NCBI GenBank assembly: GCA_015501595.1
Contig: JADNRX010000077.1
Coordinates: 62,001 to 126,000, forward strand
Direction of reading: 5' to 3'
Length of the DNA: 64,000 nt
DNA from: Hymenopellis radicata
Taxonomy: Eukaryota; Basidiomycota; Agaricomycetes; Agaricales; Physalacriaceae
Shown here piece after piece: positions 10,879 through 23,971 of the stretch; positions within the stretch are counted from its first letter, which is position 1, and every line of letters starts with the position of its first letter. The position numbers and the translations under genes were made by a program. Under the pieces are notes generated by a model. The model worked only from the letters and a program-made list of their open reading frames with translations. It was not told the DNA's origin and did not search any database.

Positions 10879-13800
10879 ATGTTTTCCACGCTGTCGACGC
10901 GAACTCTTTCTCTGGCGATCCTACCCCTGCTTGTCTTTGAATTTCCAACCTCCTTTGCCGCGTCGGAAGATCTGACGTCTCTTGTGAATCTCTTTATCGG
11001 AACCGCCACGGCAGCCAATGGTGGAAGTGGCGGAAATGTATTTCCTGGTGCGTTCTCAGTGTTTGTCTCGAGGAATGCCACTAAAGTCGAAGATCAGGTT
11101 CTGCAGTTCCGCACGCGATGGCAAAGGTTGGTATCGACGTCAGCACCACGCCGCGACAGGCTGGATACATCCATGACAACTCGAGCATTACTGGAATTTC
11201 GCTCATGCATGACGAAGGCACTGGAGGAAACACTGCAGGCGGATACGGAATTTTCCCTCTGTTTCCCTTGACAGGCTGCTCGTTTACATCCTGTCCGGTC
11301 AGCATATCTGCAAGAGCAGCTCTGAGAGCCGCAAATACCGATAGTCTGTTTTCCGTACCCTTCACCATGATGAGCGCTATGCTTATTATCCTTCTTTAAG
11401 ACGCGAGTCCAGGGTATTTCACATCCACGTTCGTGAACGGCATAAAACTGGAGGCCACCTCAACTAGGAGGGCGGGCTTGATCAAATTCACTTATCCATC
11501 AGGAAGCAGCACGAACCATGTTGTCGTCGACCTCGCGAATGACCTTCAACGCTCGTTCTCGGGTGGAAGTCTGACTTTGTCTGGCGGTCGTGTGATGTTG
11601 GATGGCATCTATTTTCAGGTCCGCTCTAACTCCCGCCAATGTAAAGCATGCATCGATGAATCTGATTTCTAGAGCTACGGACCCGATAACTATACGGCAC
11701 ACGCTTGCTATGACTTCGCGTCGGATTTCGTTACTCAGCCCTTGACACAGACCGGCACGTATCAGTCGGCAGCGACTAACGCGAGTGCTGTCACAGTCTC
11801 GCCGGGATCCACGTCTGTTACCTTTCCTTACAAGACGAGTGTCTACTCTGGCACTCAAGCTGGCGCTCTACTTTCATTCAACTCGTCGACTGTAACTGCC
11901 CGTTTCGGGATCTCCATGATCAGTGCTGATCAAGCATGTGCTAATGCAGAGGCCGAGGTGCCCTCATGGGACTGGGATTCAGTACAGCAAGCGTCAGTTG
12001 ACAAGTGGGAGGACGTACTATCACGCGTTCAGGTTGACACTGATGTCGAGGATGCGACAGTTGTAGAGCTTCTCTATTCTTCAGTAGGATTCTATCCTTC
12101 ATCTGTGCATTTACTGATTGAATGTCATTAGCTCTATCGCGCTTCTCTTGTCCCAGCAAACTTGACTGATGAAAACCCGTATTGGCAGACAGATGGACCT
12201 TTCTACGATGCGCTTTTCTGGCAAGTTACCCGGCCGAGATACTACCTTCAATTTTAACCGTAATTTTTAGTTCCTGGGACACGTTCCGCACTGTTCATCC
12301 TCTCCAGTCTCTCGTTAACCCACGTGAATGGGCTGATATTATCAATTCTTACATTGATGGATGGCGAAATACCGGTTCGACCGTCCACCTACCATCCTTG
12401 TGCTTTCTGAAATGAAGGTATCACAGGTTATATCCCAGAATGTCGTGCGAACACCAAAGCGTATATGACCACCTCAGTATCGATTTCATCTGCTTATCGT
12501 CCTGCAGTGGCTACGTCCAAGGCGGAAGCAATGGCATGCCGATACTAGGCGACTTCGCGGTGAAGTACGCCTCGCACGCTTCGGATCTAGGCGTGTCGAC
12601 CGACGATCTCTATCAAGCCCTTGTCGACACAGCGGAGAACACGGTCAGCGCAAATCAACATTCTGTCTATCCCATCCATCACGCTAATCATGTATACAGC
12701 CACCTGACTGGTATCGAGGTACTGCTTTCATTTTCTGATATCGATTGCCATCATTCTCAGACGAGAGTGCAGTGGGCCGCCAAAACACCGCATGGATCCA
12801 GTTTGGGTATATCCCTACGGACTGGGTAGACCCTTCGGGATCGACGGGATTACCAACGCGAGAGGCGTCTCGTGCGTGGGAGGTGCGCGAATAGTACTAC
12901 TTCGATGAGTGCAGCCGTTTACAGTGGTCCCCATAGTATGCCGTAGGCGACTTTGCTGTGCGCCAGGCGGGTAGAGTGCTAAGCAAGTCTGAGGCCGATA
13001 TTGCGAAGTACACGAACCGGTCTATGAATTTTGTCAATATGTGGGATCCGAGTGTGAGCCAGGATGGATTCACAGGCTTTGCTCAACGAAGATACCCTGT
13101 GGGTCGCGTCTGCAACTCATCGTCAGCAAAATTGCTGACGCGTAGGCCTCTCACAGAACGGCACCTTTGCATTCAGTTCGCCGGATGCCTGTTCTCCCGT
13201 CGATCCTGTTGGTCATTCCTGCGCCCGTGGTTCAGATAACAACGTCGGATTCTACGAATGTAACTCGCTTGATCTAGTCCCTAGTATGCCAGCTGATAGG
13301 TTTCTCACAGCTTCGTCCTGGGAGTATAGCTTCTACGCTCCTCAGTCAGTCGCGACTCTGATAGACCTGATGGGAGGCAATGCGACTTTCATTGATCGCG
13401 TGTACGCCTCTTCCCCGATTTGCTATGAGCGCTGACTGAAGCTATACGCTACCAGTAATCACTACTTTTCCAAAGGGTACTTCCTTGCAGGAAACGAGCC
13501 GTCATTCGCTATGCCCTGGATCTATCATTATGCTGGGCGTCCAGATCTCAGCGCTCTACGCGTTAGAGAAGTCGTCCTTGACAATTTTGGCACAGGCATC
13601 AACGGGTGAGGCATTCCACCGCCCTAAAAATGGCTCAAAATTCTATGGTCTATTTTCAGCCTTCCAGGAAACGACGACTCTGGCGCTATGGCCGCCCTTT
13701 TGGTGTTCCATATACTCGGTCTGTATCCGGTCATCAGTACGACGCAGATGCTCATTGGCTCGCCCATGGTCTCGTCGTTCTCGTTGAGAAACGATGTGCT

Positions 13801-14062
13801 CGGGACAACGACAAAATTCACGGTGACAGACTTTGACAGCGCTTCTCTGGCAACGTCTCCTCCCGATGGAAGTCGCGTGTACGTCAAGAGCATAACGATC
13901 AACGGGATACAAAGCGATAGTATTTGCGCAATATCTTGGAACGACGTGGTTGGCGGTGGTGAGATTGTCATCCAGGTTGATTCCGACGCGAGCGCTGCAC
14001 AAACGCGGGGATGTGGGGGTACCTTGCCAGATTCACTGGCGACTGGGGGCTTTTCGAATTGA
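10879..14062 (+). CDS. Secreted glycoside hydrolase family 92 alpha-1,2-mannosidase
   Basis: Calcium-dependent exo-alpha-mannosidase that trims mannans or N-glycans. The start ATG is 10879, with a signal peptide (MFSTLSTRTLSLAILPLLVF...SFAA). The GH92 N-domain follows (LVNLFIGTATAANGGSGGNV, HDEGTGGNTAGGYGIFPLFP, ASPGYFTSTFVNGIKLEATS). The catalytic domain shows WQTDGPFYDALF, SYIDGWRNTGYIPECRANTK, YVQGGSNGMPILGDFAVKYA, GNEPSFAMPWIYHYAGRPDL and LPGNDDSGAMAALLVFHILG, all family signatures; Asp of GNDDSGA and Glu of GNEP are conserved. About a dozen short introns break the gene; one donor, at about 11351, is placed from frame (NTDNASPGYF). The protein ends TGGFSN with the stop at 14060-14062. Length is about 780 residues, normal. 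No lesion was seen. Confidence 0.9.
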
Positions 14063-14187
14063 GTAGTATTATTGTTCGAGGATAGCCAATCTGATGTGCG
14101 TACAATAAGAAGCAATGAAAGCAAACGAAATGGGATGTATATTTATAGATTTGGATGATATTGAATCGATCATGGACCGCGCATCAT

Positions 14188-15043
<856 letters not shown>

Positions 15044-15205
15044 CGTTAACAGCAGAAGGTGGTTGGAAAGAGACCGCAAAGATGCTAAAGATATTTTACA
15101 CAGTCCGCATAAGATTTACGGCATCAATTGAAACGTTTCAGCGCACTTTAAATTGAAGCCAGGAAGGGTTGTCAGTGGGGTTCGAATTTTCAACATACGC
15201 GTTCA

Positions 15206-15213
15206 CTTATATA
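15206..15213 (-). promoter_or_regulatory. TATA box of the calmodulin-like gene
   Basis: TATATAAG on the minus strand, 163 nt upstream of the start codon at 15043. The 5' leader would be about 130 nt. Function inferred from position. Confidence 0.4.
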
Positions 15214-15560
15214 CCCCGCGAAAGACGTGTAAAGCTTCCGTAGCACAGCTTAGCAGCTCCGCATTCATCAATCTGAAAGGCAGTGCTTGAAATGACGCAC
15301 TATCCACCAAGCTGTGCTGTTTTTGCTGATAGCCCTTGCCCTGGCGGACATGGCAGACCGAAATGTTGACCTCCGTTTGCAAAGCGGTACGATCGCAGCA
15401 CGGACGTCACATCCAGACCTAGAGCGACCGAGAGCGCTCAATCACGCGCGTTAATCTGCTCAAAGTCTCCTTGTCATACTGGTACACTAGACATTTCTGC
15501 TTTACTGGTGTCCACGCGACTAGAATCGATAGTCCAAACCTAGTAGAAGGGACATGGTCA

Positions 15561-16312
<752 letters not shown>

Positions 16313-16653
16313 GGTGGTTTGGAGGAGGGCGTGGAGGGACTGCGTTGCGTGGGGATCTCTCGGCCATCGCCGACCGAAACACGACAGCGCCCAAAAATAC
16401 ATAGGGTGATCTCGGCCATCGGCCAACAGAGCTGCTCTCTAGATCCGTCGTTCGTGTGCAACCACAGCAGCGCTCAGACCCCGAATCAAAAGCCCATGCT
16501 TGACGCGTTCAACACTCAAACGAACAGTTGTCCTAGATTAAACCGATAAATTACAGTCATGTTAAACAGAAAAGGTAAATTACAGTCTCATAAGAGATAC
16601 GAACAAATACAAATACAAGTAGGTAAGTAGTAGGAAGGAATGTTAGGCTAACA

Positions 16654-18141
16654 CTAGTAGGCCTCGCCTTTGATGATAGTTGTTTCAAAAACAGGCAACT
16701 CTGGAGGAGGGACACGCGCGAGTTTCAGGGTGGAGCGATTGAAGTTTTGGTATTCGCGACTGTTCTCTGAGTGTACAACGCTCTCAAGGTGGATAGGGAC
16801 ATTGCCGCTCGAGGCGGCGGTTTCTGGGTCCTCATTTTCACTAGAGTTCCAGCGGATCTCGTTCGAGGAAGCACGAGTGGGGTCGCCGTGACTTCGTCCT
16901 TGGCTGACGCGTATAACAATGCTACAAAACTAGGGGGACAAGCGCGTTGATAAAGAACGACTGGAGAGGGAAATCACGTACCACGATGCCCTGTGAATAG
17001 TCCTGATCAGTCCGTTGGTTGCGTGGCGTCATAAAAGGAACATACAATGGTAGGAGCGGACTGAGAATGTTTTGTCAATAACAACACCAACTCCTGGTCT
17101 GCATGAATGACTCACAATGTCCGAGAAGATATAACATGAGAAGGATCGAACCACGAGAGTGATGATTATACACAAAGACACGATACAAGTAGCCACAGCT
17201 AGAAGAACGTCGAATGACCATTTGAAATACAGTCATAGGACATACCTGATTCTACGACAAGAGCTACTATCCGTGTAAAGGAATCGTCCCGCTTGAGGCC
17301 TTTGGATCGGGTTTTAACGCCAAGAATTCGATAAGCAATGAGTCCTACAGAGACGTCACGGGTCAGATATAGGACAAAACTGCACGAAAAGTGACCTGCC
17401 GGTACAGAAAACATTGACGAACGCCGTCAAGGAGGAAAAGACGGTCAAGGCCGTTACAAGATTAGTCGGTAAACCTCTGACTTCGAGGAAGGTAGCGTTT
17501 AGGTATATCCACCAAGTGCCAGACCCTAAGCAACCTTGAGGGACACGACGCAAAGGTTCCTGGTTGAGTCGAAACTTACCAAGGTCAGCAAGGGCCGCAA
17601 GAACAGGAATCACAATGACTATGAAGCCGTTATTCCACACAACGAAAGTTCGGAAGATCTAGAGTCCTGATTAGTGCATGGGGATCAAGTTGAATGGCAA
17701 TCAATATGTACCAGAAATGCATCATAAATGAGTACGACGAGCACAAAGAGGATGCAGACGAGTAAACCCATTGGCGATGAGTAACCTCCCATGGCAATAA
17801 CGCCCCTGCTAACGTTGGAATATTTGTAGGCGTTCATGGCTCGTTCAGCTGTAGCGAGGCATCTCTGCAAAAGTGAGTTGAGAAGATACTATATCCGCGG
17901 AAACGACATATTTACCGTACTGATAAACACGAGGAGCAAGACGTGTGTGGTTGCGAGGTACTTATGACCACGGCCAGTCTTGTAGCGCTGATAGAGTAAC
18001 TTGCTGCACTCTACCGCAATTACGAGGTATATCCCTAACCTCCATCAGCGAACTGGACAATGTAAATCACTTCAGCGCACCAAAGAAAAATGTAGACGCG
18101 TAAGACCCAACGAGTGCAGCGTCGTTATCGTTCAGCGCCAT
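16654..18141 (-). CDS. Uncharacterised multi-spanning membrane protein (fungal 7-TM type)
   Basis: Member of the large group of basidiomycete seven-span membrane proteins without known function. Start MALNDNDAALVGSYASTFFF (ATG 18139-18141). Spans include YLATTHVLLLVFIST, GLLVCILFVLVVLIYDAFL, GFIVIVIPVLAALADL, NLVTALTVFSSLTAFVNVFC and CIVSLCIIITLVVRSFSCYI. The block TGLIAYRILGVKTRSKGLKR, then RIVALVVESG, is typical of this group. A hydrophilic tail (RASSNEIRWNSSENEDPETA) ends ETTIIKGEAY. About eight introns; one (17345-17399) is nearly the same as an intron of the calmodulin-like gene. The first junction was chosen from frame (GALN-KLLYQRYK) and is tentative. Confidence 0.65.
17345..17399 (-). 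other. Introner-like intron, copy 2 (GC-AG)
   Basis: 55-nt intron with donor GCAGGTCAC and acceptor CTGTAG; removal restores VFCTG-LIAYRI. Positions 17359-17401 match 14609-14651 with one mismatch. Confidence 0.8.
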
Positions 18142-18404
18142 CGCGAAAGGAGCCTGGAAGTTGGAGGTGAACGCGTTTATCCATATATACAGCTACCAGC
18201 TTATACAAACCCGAGGGGACACGGGATCATTTAGATTCCGTCATCCGCCAATTCAGAATGAGACACAACGATCTGGGGGACCACAGGAGAGAATGGGTCT
18301 GGAGTCTGGACGTTTGGTGGAAGCAGGCGGCAAGGCTAAAATAGGCAATTGGCCTCTTTCCTTTTCGAGGTTACCCTCTTCCTTCCTGATTCGGCCATCC
18401 TTGC

Positions 18405-20711
18405 ATGCCGCCAGGACCAGCATACAACTGGCTCTGTGTCCTGTCCACCACTGTCGACGTTCTCTCGCATGCGGCGCGTATAAGAGCGGCCCAGGCCACG
18501 GGCGGGACGTTGAATCGCGGCTCGGCCCAACCTACGCGCTCAACCGTGGGCAGAAGACCGTGCGATGACAAAACGGTGAGCACATCGCGTTTAGGGCTCG
18601 ATACGACTCATAAAACGAAAAGACAGAGCCCGTCACGCTGTATGAACGTCCCGAGCATCAGGTTCGCGTCGAGCGCGATGTAAAAAGACCGCCAGTCGAA
18701 ACCTTCCTTCAGGCAACGGGAGCTGACGTGTGTTGGCCATTTTGTGCTATCATTCGTTTGATTAATGTCCTCACAGACCCTTGAAGAGATATCCGGCATC
18801 CATGAAGAACTCCCGGAACTAATGGCCGTATGTCCTTGGCTTAGCCCACTCTGCATTATATCTTGACGGTTCTTGAAGAGCACAGTAGACGCGCCTTCTC
18901 CTCCTTTTGCTCCTCTTTCTGAAGAGAAAACTACACCAGTTGCTCAATCTCCCGCTGAGGCGTCGACTGCGACAATTCCGCCGCGTAGAATTGTAGCGGA
19001 ATCGTCCGAGCTCATTTTTGAGCGCGTATCCCCAGACCTCACTCCCACATCCCGAAACTTGATGTCCTCCAAAGTTCCTTCCTCCAAAATAGGCCGCCTG
19101 TTCCATTACGGAGGTACATCACACCCGACCTTTCCCTTGTTCAACGCTTAAAACCATTTTTCAGGCCTTGCTGCTTCTTTGGGCTATGGCGCCGCCTCAG
19201 AAATCATTCGTAGGACAGGCAGCAGCTCGAATACGGAGTCTTCCGTTATGATGACTGAGGCAAACATCAAGCGCCTGGTGTCTAAGCTGTCACAAATGCG
19301 TGGCGCGGCTTTGAAGCTGGGCCAGTTTCTTAGTATTCAAGGTCAAACGTACCTACTTATAGCCAAACACTGCTAACATTTATCAACAGACACGCATATT
19401 CTTCCACCGGAAGTAGACCAAATCTTTAGACGTGTTCAAGACAGCGCGCATTATATGCCCGACGCGCAGATGGAGGTATGTTATTCCTTTCCCCTCTGTT
19501 TTCGTGCCTTATCGGTCTGTCTTTGTGTCAGAGAGTCATGCGAGATTCTCTGGGCAATGAATGGGCTGCCTGCTTTGACTCTTTCGATCGCATCCCATTC
19601 GCCGCTGCATCGATCGGTCAAGTCCATCAGGCTGTTCTGAAGGCGGAACTCTCCCCGACGCATGTACCTTTGCCGGTCGCGGTCAAAATTCAGTTCCCAA
19701 ACATCGCCAATTCAATTGAGACGGATCTGGGGTATATCAAGTTTTTATTGACTGCTGGAAAGCTCCTGCCAAAAGGACTCTTTCTGGACCGGACTGTCTC
19801 GGTGCGTATTTTCCCCGAGGTGCTTGGCAGATGCTCATTCCGAACTGCAGGTCATGAAAGGCGAACTTGCGGACGAGTGCGACTATGCGAGAGAAGCCTC
19901 GTTTCTCAGAATGTTTGCATCCAATCTGAAGGATGACGAACGGTTCAAGGTCCCTTGGGTATGGGACGGTAGCACCGAGCGTGTTCTGGTTATGGAACAC
20001 ATCGACGGTGTCAGCGTCGGAGAAGCAGGCGTGAAGGCATTATCACAAGTCGACCGCAATGATGTTTGACTCCTCGCATTTTCTTTATTTCCCCCCTTTG
20101 ATGTTCTCAACAGATCGCATCTCGAGTAATTGAACTTTGCCTGAGAGAACTCTTCCACTTCCGCATGATGCAAACGGATCCGAATTGGACCAACTTCCTC
20201 TGGGATTCCCGCTCGCGCAGGATTGGCTTGGTCGATTTTGGAGCAACAAGGGAATATTCGAAAGAGTTTATGGATGGGTGGTTGAACCTCCTAAAAGCTG
20301 CGGCCTCAGATAACTGGCAAGCTTGCGTCGATTGGAGTTTAAAAGTAGGGTATCTGACGGGGATGAGAACGAGGTTATTTTTCCCTATTCATAAAACACC
20401 AGCGATATTGACGAAGACTACAGCTGATGCTTGACGCGCATGTCAAGTCCATGACGCTATTGGCTACTCCTTTCAAGGCTACGACAACGCAGCCATTTTC
20501 ATTCGGACCTAGAACACTTTGGGCAGATATAACAGCGGAGATTCGTGCGCAAATACCGGTCATGTTGCAGCACCGACTCACGCCGCCGCCCCGGGAGACG
20601 TATAGCTTGAACAGGAAGCTTAGCGGCGCGTTTCTCTTGGCCGCTAGGTTGGAAGCGACCATCGATACCAAACGCATTTGGGATGTTGTTGTTGACCAGT
20701 ATGATCCATAG
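18405..20711 (+). CDS. COQ8: COQ8/ABC1 atypical kinase, mitochondrial (ubiquinone biosynthesis)
   Basis: ADCK3/Coq8 homologue, an atypical protein kinase-like ATPase of the mitochondrial matrix that supports the coenzyme Q synthesis complex. Start ATG 18405 (MPPGPAYNWLCVLSTTVDVL). After a variable Pro/Ser-rich N-region, the family's defining parts appear in order: the KxGQ motif (AALKLGQFLSIQD, about 19307), the Ala-rich loop replacing the Gly-rich loop (IPFAAASIGQVHQAVLKAEL), the ATP-binding Lys (VAVKIQFPNI), Glu (GELADECDYAREASFLRMFA), FRMMQTDPNWTNFLWD in place of HGDPHPGN, and metal-binding DFG (IGLVDFGATREYSKEFMDGW). It ends VVVDQYDP at 20711. About nine introns. No lesion was seen. It is typical of fungal COQ8, not of the UbiB-like ABC1 proteins. 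Confidence 0.93.
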
Positions 20712-21492
20712 CAATAAATTCGCCATTCAGTTGAACACCACTTATCGTCAGTTTTAGGACGACATCACCGTCAGAGGCAGCGGAAAAGGAAGGGTAATTT
20801 GTTCCTTCACGTGACAAGGATCGCCTCCTTCCGCCGTCCCTCCTGTCACTCAGACTAGAAACTGAGCCAAACCGACGATTTTTCTCACCATAGTGATCTA
20901 ATCACCGAGTACCGCGAGGTGTAGAGTATGCCTACGGGAGACTACCATAGTGACAGATTGTCTCGATGTTGCAAGGCGCGGTCCTGCGCGGTCTACGTGT
21001 CAGAAACTCGCGCCCACGATGACGAAAGCCGCACCAGAGCCGGGACCAAGGAAGTCGATACACTGCACGGTCCCACAAAGGAACACCGGTGGCGGAATGC
21101 AGGCAAGTACGTACCACCTATCCCACTATGTCTGCCCACATTAGATGACGCCAGTGACGCGGTAAAACATGGGACATATGGGGCCACAAACCCAGTCGCC
21201 CAATAATCAATGAGTGCCTGTTGCATGTCAGAGTCAAACAGCGAATATATGGCTTACGGGAAGCCGGCCCAGGTAGGTCAGTAGAACAGGATTACAATTG
21301 AACGACGCAGGCTTACGCAAGGCCCACGCGTCGAATACCATTTCCGAGAATCAATCTTCCTGTCTTCCTTCCTTCCACCATCAAGGGACGTGGTGACTCA
21401 CGCCAGGCGGCCTTCCACTCACCAACCTCTTTATAAATCAAGTTATCGGTGTCGTCCACTCACTCCCTTCCATTTCAGAGTAATCTACTGCC
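20712..21492. other. Intergenic region before the BCS1-like pair
   Basis: Contains minus-strand open frames around 20932-21340 that can be spliced into a short peptide with the stretch ALIDYWATGFVAPYVPCF, but it matches no family I know and the splices are not constrained. A TATAAAT at 21432-21438 lies 55 nt upstream of the BCS1-like start. Confidence 0.35.
21432..21438 (+). promoter_or_regulatory. TATA box of the first BCS1-like gene
   Basis: TATAAAT starting 61 nt before the start codon at 21493. Position typical; function inferred. Confidence 0.45.
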
Positions 21493-23549
21493 ATGGATAT
21501 GCCTACCATGCAGCAGTTCATGAATATCCAGCTTTTGCAGGGGATGCGCCCTCTTATCGACGGGAGCCTGACGGCGCTAAACTCAACAGCAAACTCTACA
21601 GCAGTTGAATTCATCCTCCCCGAGATCTTCTCCTCCCTGTCTCTTCCCGCAGAAGTGTCCTCCTTCATCTCCCAGCTGAGCTCGTTCTCTACCCTCAGGG
21701 ACTGGCTGATTATCGCCGCCCTCGCTGGGTCTTCGATTTCTGCCGTTGGGCATTTGGACGGCTGAGGTTCAATTTTTGGCGCTTGAGAACAGCCGTGCGC
21801 GCCAAGATCATGGACTCGGTTTACCTTGAAGTCGAGTTTCAGAGTAGTGAACCTTGCCATAGTACGATATTTTCACGCTTCAAAGATTTGACACTTAGTG
21901 AGCACTGACTGCATATTTAGAGTGGATGTTGGTCTGGCTTTCTAAGCAGCCCGGATGGGGTCAGTCGTATTCTTCATGAATGGCAGCGTGTTCTCAACTA
22001 GGATTGTTTGCAGCAAATGCTCGAAAGATTAGATTTTCCCGTGAAGCCCTTTCTGTGAGCTCCAGCGCCCTTGGGCCTTACGAACCGGAGGACAACGATG
22101 CAATCCGCGATCTTAGGTTCGTGCCTAAGACTGGCTTTACCTATTCATGTTGGTTCAAGAGGCATTACCTAACTGTTGGACGAGCTGCACCAACTTCAAC
22201 TGAGAGCTACGATCACGACTATGACGGAGGATACCTAACTCCTGCTCCCTTCTACGGTGGAGTTCGTGGCGGCTTCAATGGCGCCAATCTGTTCATCAGG
22301 TACGCGACATCCTGAAGACATTACGTTGATTTTGAAAGTTTCGCCACTAGCATCGTCGCTTGGAACACATCTATTATTCTAGATCTTCTTCGCGAGGCTC
22401 AGAAAGCTTACGCGGCCACCCTGATTCATGGAACCAATGTCTATACGGCTGCTTTCAACAACGTGCATTGGGGTTCGAATGACTCCGGGCAGTGGAAACT
22501 TTCCTCCACCACTCCAAAGCGGAGCTTTGATTCGATCGTTCTTGATCCTGCTATAAAGGATCTTCTACTCCAAGACGCGATAAGTTTCTTGAGCAATAGA
22601 GCCTGGTACTCTGAACGATGTATTCCATTCCGCCGTGGATATCTCCTGGTCCTGTCATTTTTTAACATGGTCATTTGCTTCGGAACTGACGATCGAATAC
22701 AGTACGTTCCTCCCGGCTCCGGGAAAACGTCATTTATATCTGCCATTGCGGGCGAATTAGGCCTTGACGTCTATATTATATCTCTTTCGCAAGCTGGCAT
22801 GGACGATGCAGGTCTTACCAGACTTTTTAACGATCTCCCCGGTAATTGTATCGCTCTAATTGAAGATATCGATGCCGCATTCACTAGGAAGGTGAATCGT
22901 GACGCTCTTGGCAACGATTTGCCTGGCACCATGGTTGGCTGGCCGCCGGTCCAAGATCTGGGGTAGGCTTAGTTCTATCATCAGACTCCTCGTTATAATC
23001 TTACGCATACATTGGCTACGTAGTGTCAGTCTCAGCGGATTGCTCAATGCGTTGGACGGCATAGGCGCAAAGGAAGGGCGCATCCTCTTCGCAACTACAA
23101 ACAAGTACGAATCGCTTGATAAAGCACTTTCACGTCCTGGCCGTATGGACCTTCACGTTGAGTTCAAGCTCGCCGCGAAATATCAAGCGGAGGGGCTGTT
23201 CAAGAGATTCTATAACCCGAGGGGTAGTGATCTCGCCGAGGACGATAAAGAAAGCACCTCAAACGGCTTACCCGTTGTCCACGCGTCTTCATCAGTCCCG
23301 TCCTGCGTCACTGTCATGGACAAACTCCACACCACCCGAGTATTGAGACTTTCACAGAGTCGACTTCAAGAACTTGCTGATGCCTTCGCTGAAGCAATCC
23401 CAGAGCACGAGTTTTCTATGGCAAGTATTCAGGGTTATTTGATGGCGTATAAAACAGATCCTGTCGCTGCAGCGGCAGCGATCAAGGATTGGGTACACGA
23501 GACTCGGTCCGACGCCAGTGACAAGACTGACTTGGATCTATCAACATGA
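21493..23549 (+). CDS. BCS1-like AAA ATPase, copy 1 (frameshift and altered Walker A)
   Basis: BCS1 in yeast is a mitochondrial inner-membrane AAA protein that inserts the Rieske Fe-S protein into complex III; basidiomycetes carry many BCS1-like paralogues of unknown role. Start MDMPTMQQFMNIQLLQGMRP. BCS1_N parts: SEWMLVWLSKQPGW, KIRFSREALSVSSSALGPYE, LRFVPKTGFTYSCWFKRHYL. AAA domain: Walker A YVPPGSGKTSF, Walker B CIALIEDIDAAF, LSGLLNALDGIGAKEGRILF, sensor FATTNKYESLDKALSRPGRM. Two oddities: the first Walker A glycine is Val (family YGPPGSGKTS), and near 21722-21726 one base seems missing, since the frame moves from RDWLIIAAL to WVFDFCRWAFGRLRFNFWRL, which aligns with copy 2. It is either a decaying gene or carries a sequence error. 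Tandem with copy 2. Confidence 0.8.
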
Positions 23550-23971
23550 TGAATACTGATGGGCGCTTAATACACGCTGCGTTCTTCATACCACTCTTTG
23601 GCAGTTAATATCGAACGGTTTTCTATGTATGCCTGTCACGTTTGCCGTAGTTCACATGTCATGCCGGCGTGAGGGAGCCATGAAGCGCATAGCATTACTC
23701 TCAGTCTAGCAGCTAGGGATCGTCTAGGAGGTCGCTCGGTCCCGACAGTCACACTTTCTCCCGCACTACGGGCGCTTATGCGTCAAAATAGCTCAAATGA
23801 CATGCGAACCTGACCACACAATAGCCTCGAGGACAGATCCCACATCTATTTGACAGCTCTGTGTCCGCGCTCCCTCGCTCTCACTCCCTTGATATAGGCA
23901 GAAGTTCGTGGTTTCTTCATCCTCTGTTTCACTGAAAGTTCACACGCTCGATACTCAGCCTGTTCCAGCTC
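23550..23971. other. Spacer between the two BCS1-like genes
   Basis: Short intergenic stretch with the 3' end of copy 1 and the promoter of copy 2 (GATATAGG at about 23891). No further feature recognised. Confidence 0.4.

Noticed and set aside
20932..21340. Short minus-strand gene between COQ8 and the BCS1-like pair
   Set aside because: It can be spliced in several ways into short peptides, but no product matches a family and no splice choice is favoured.
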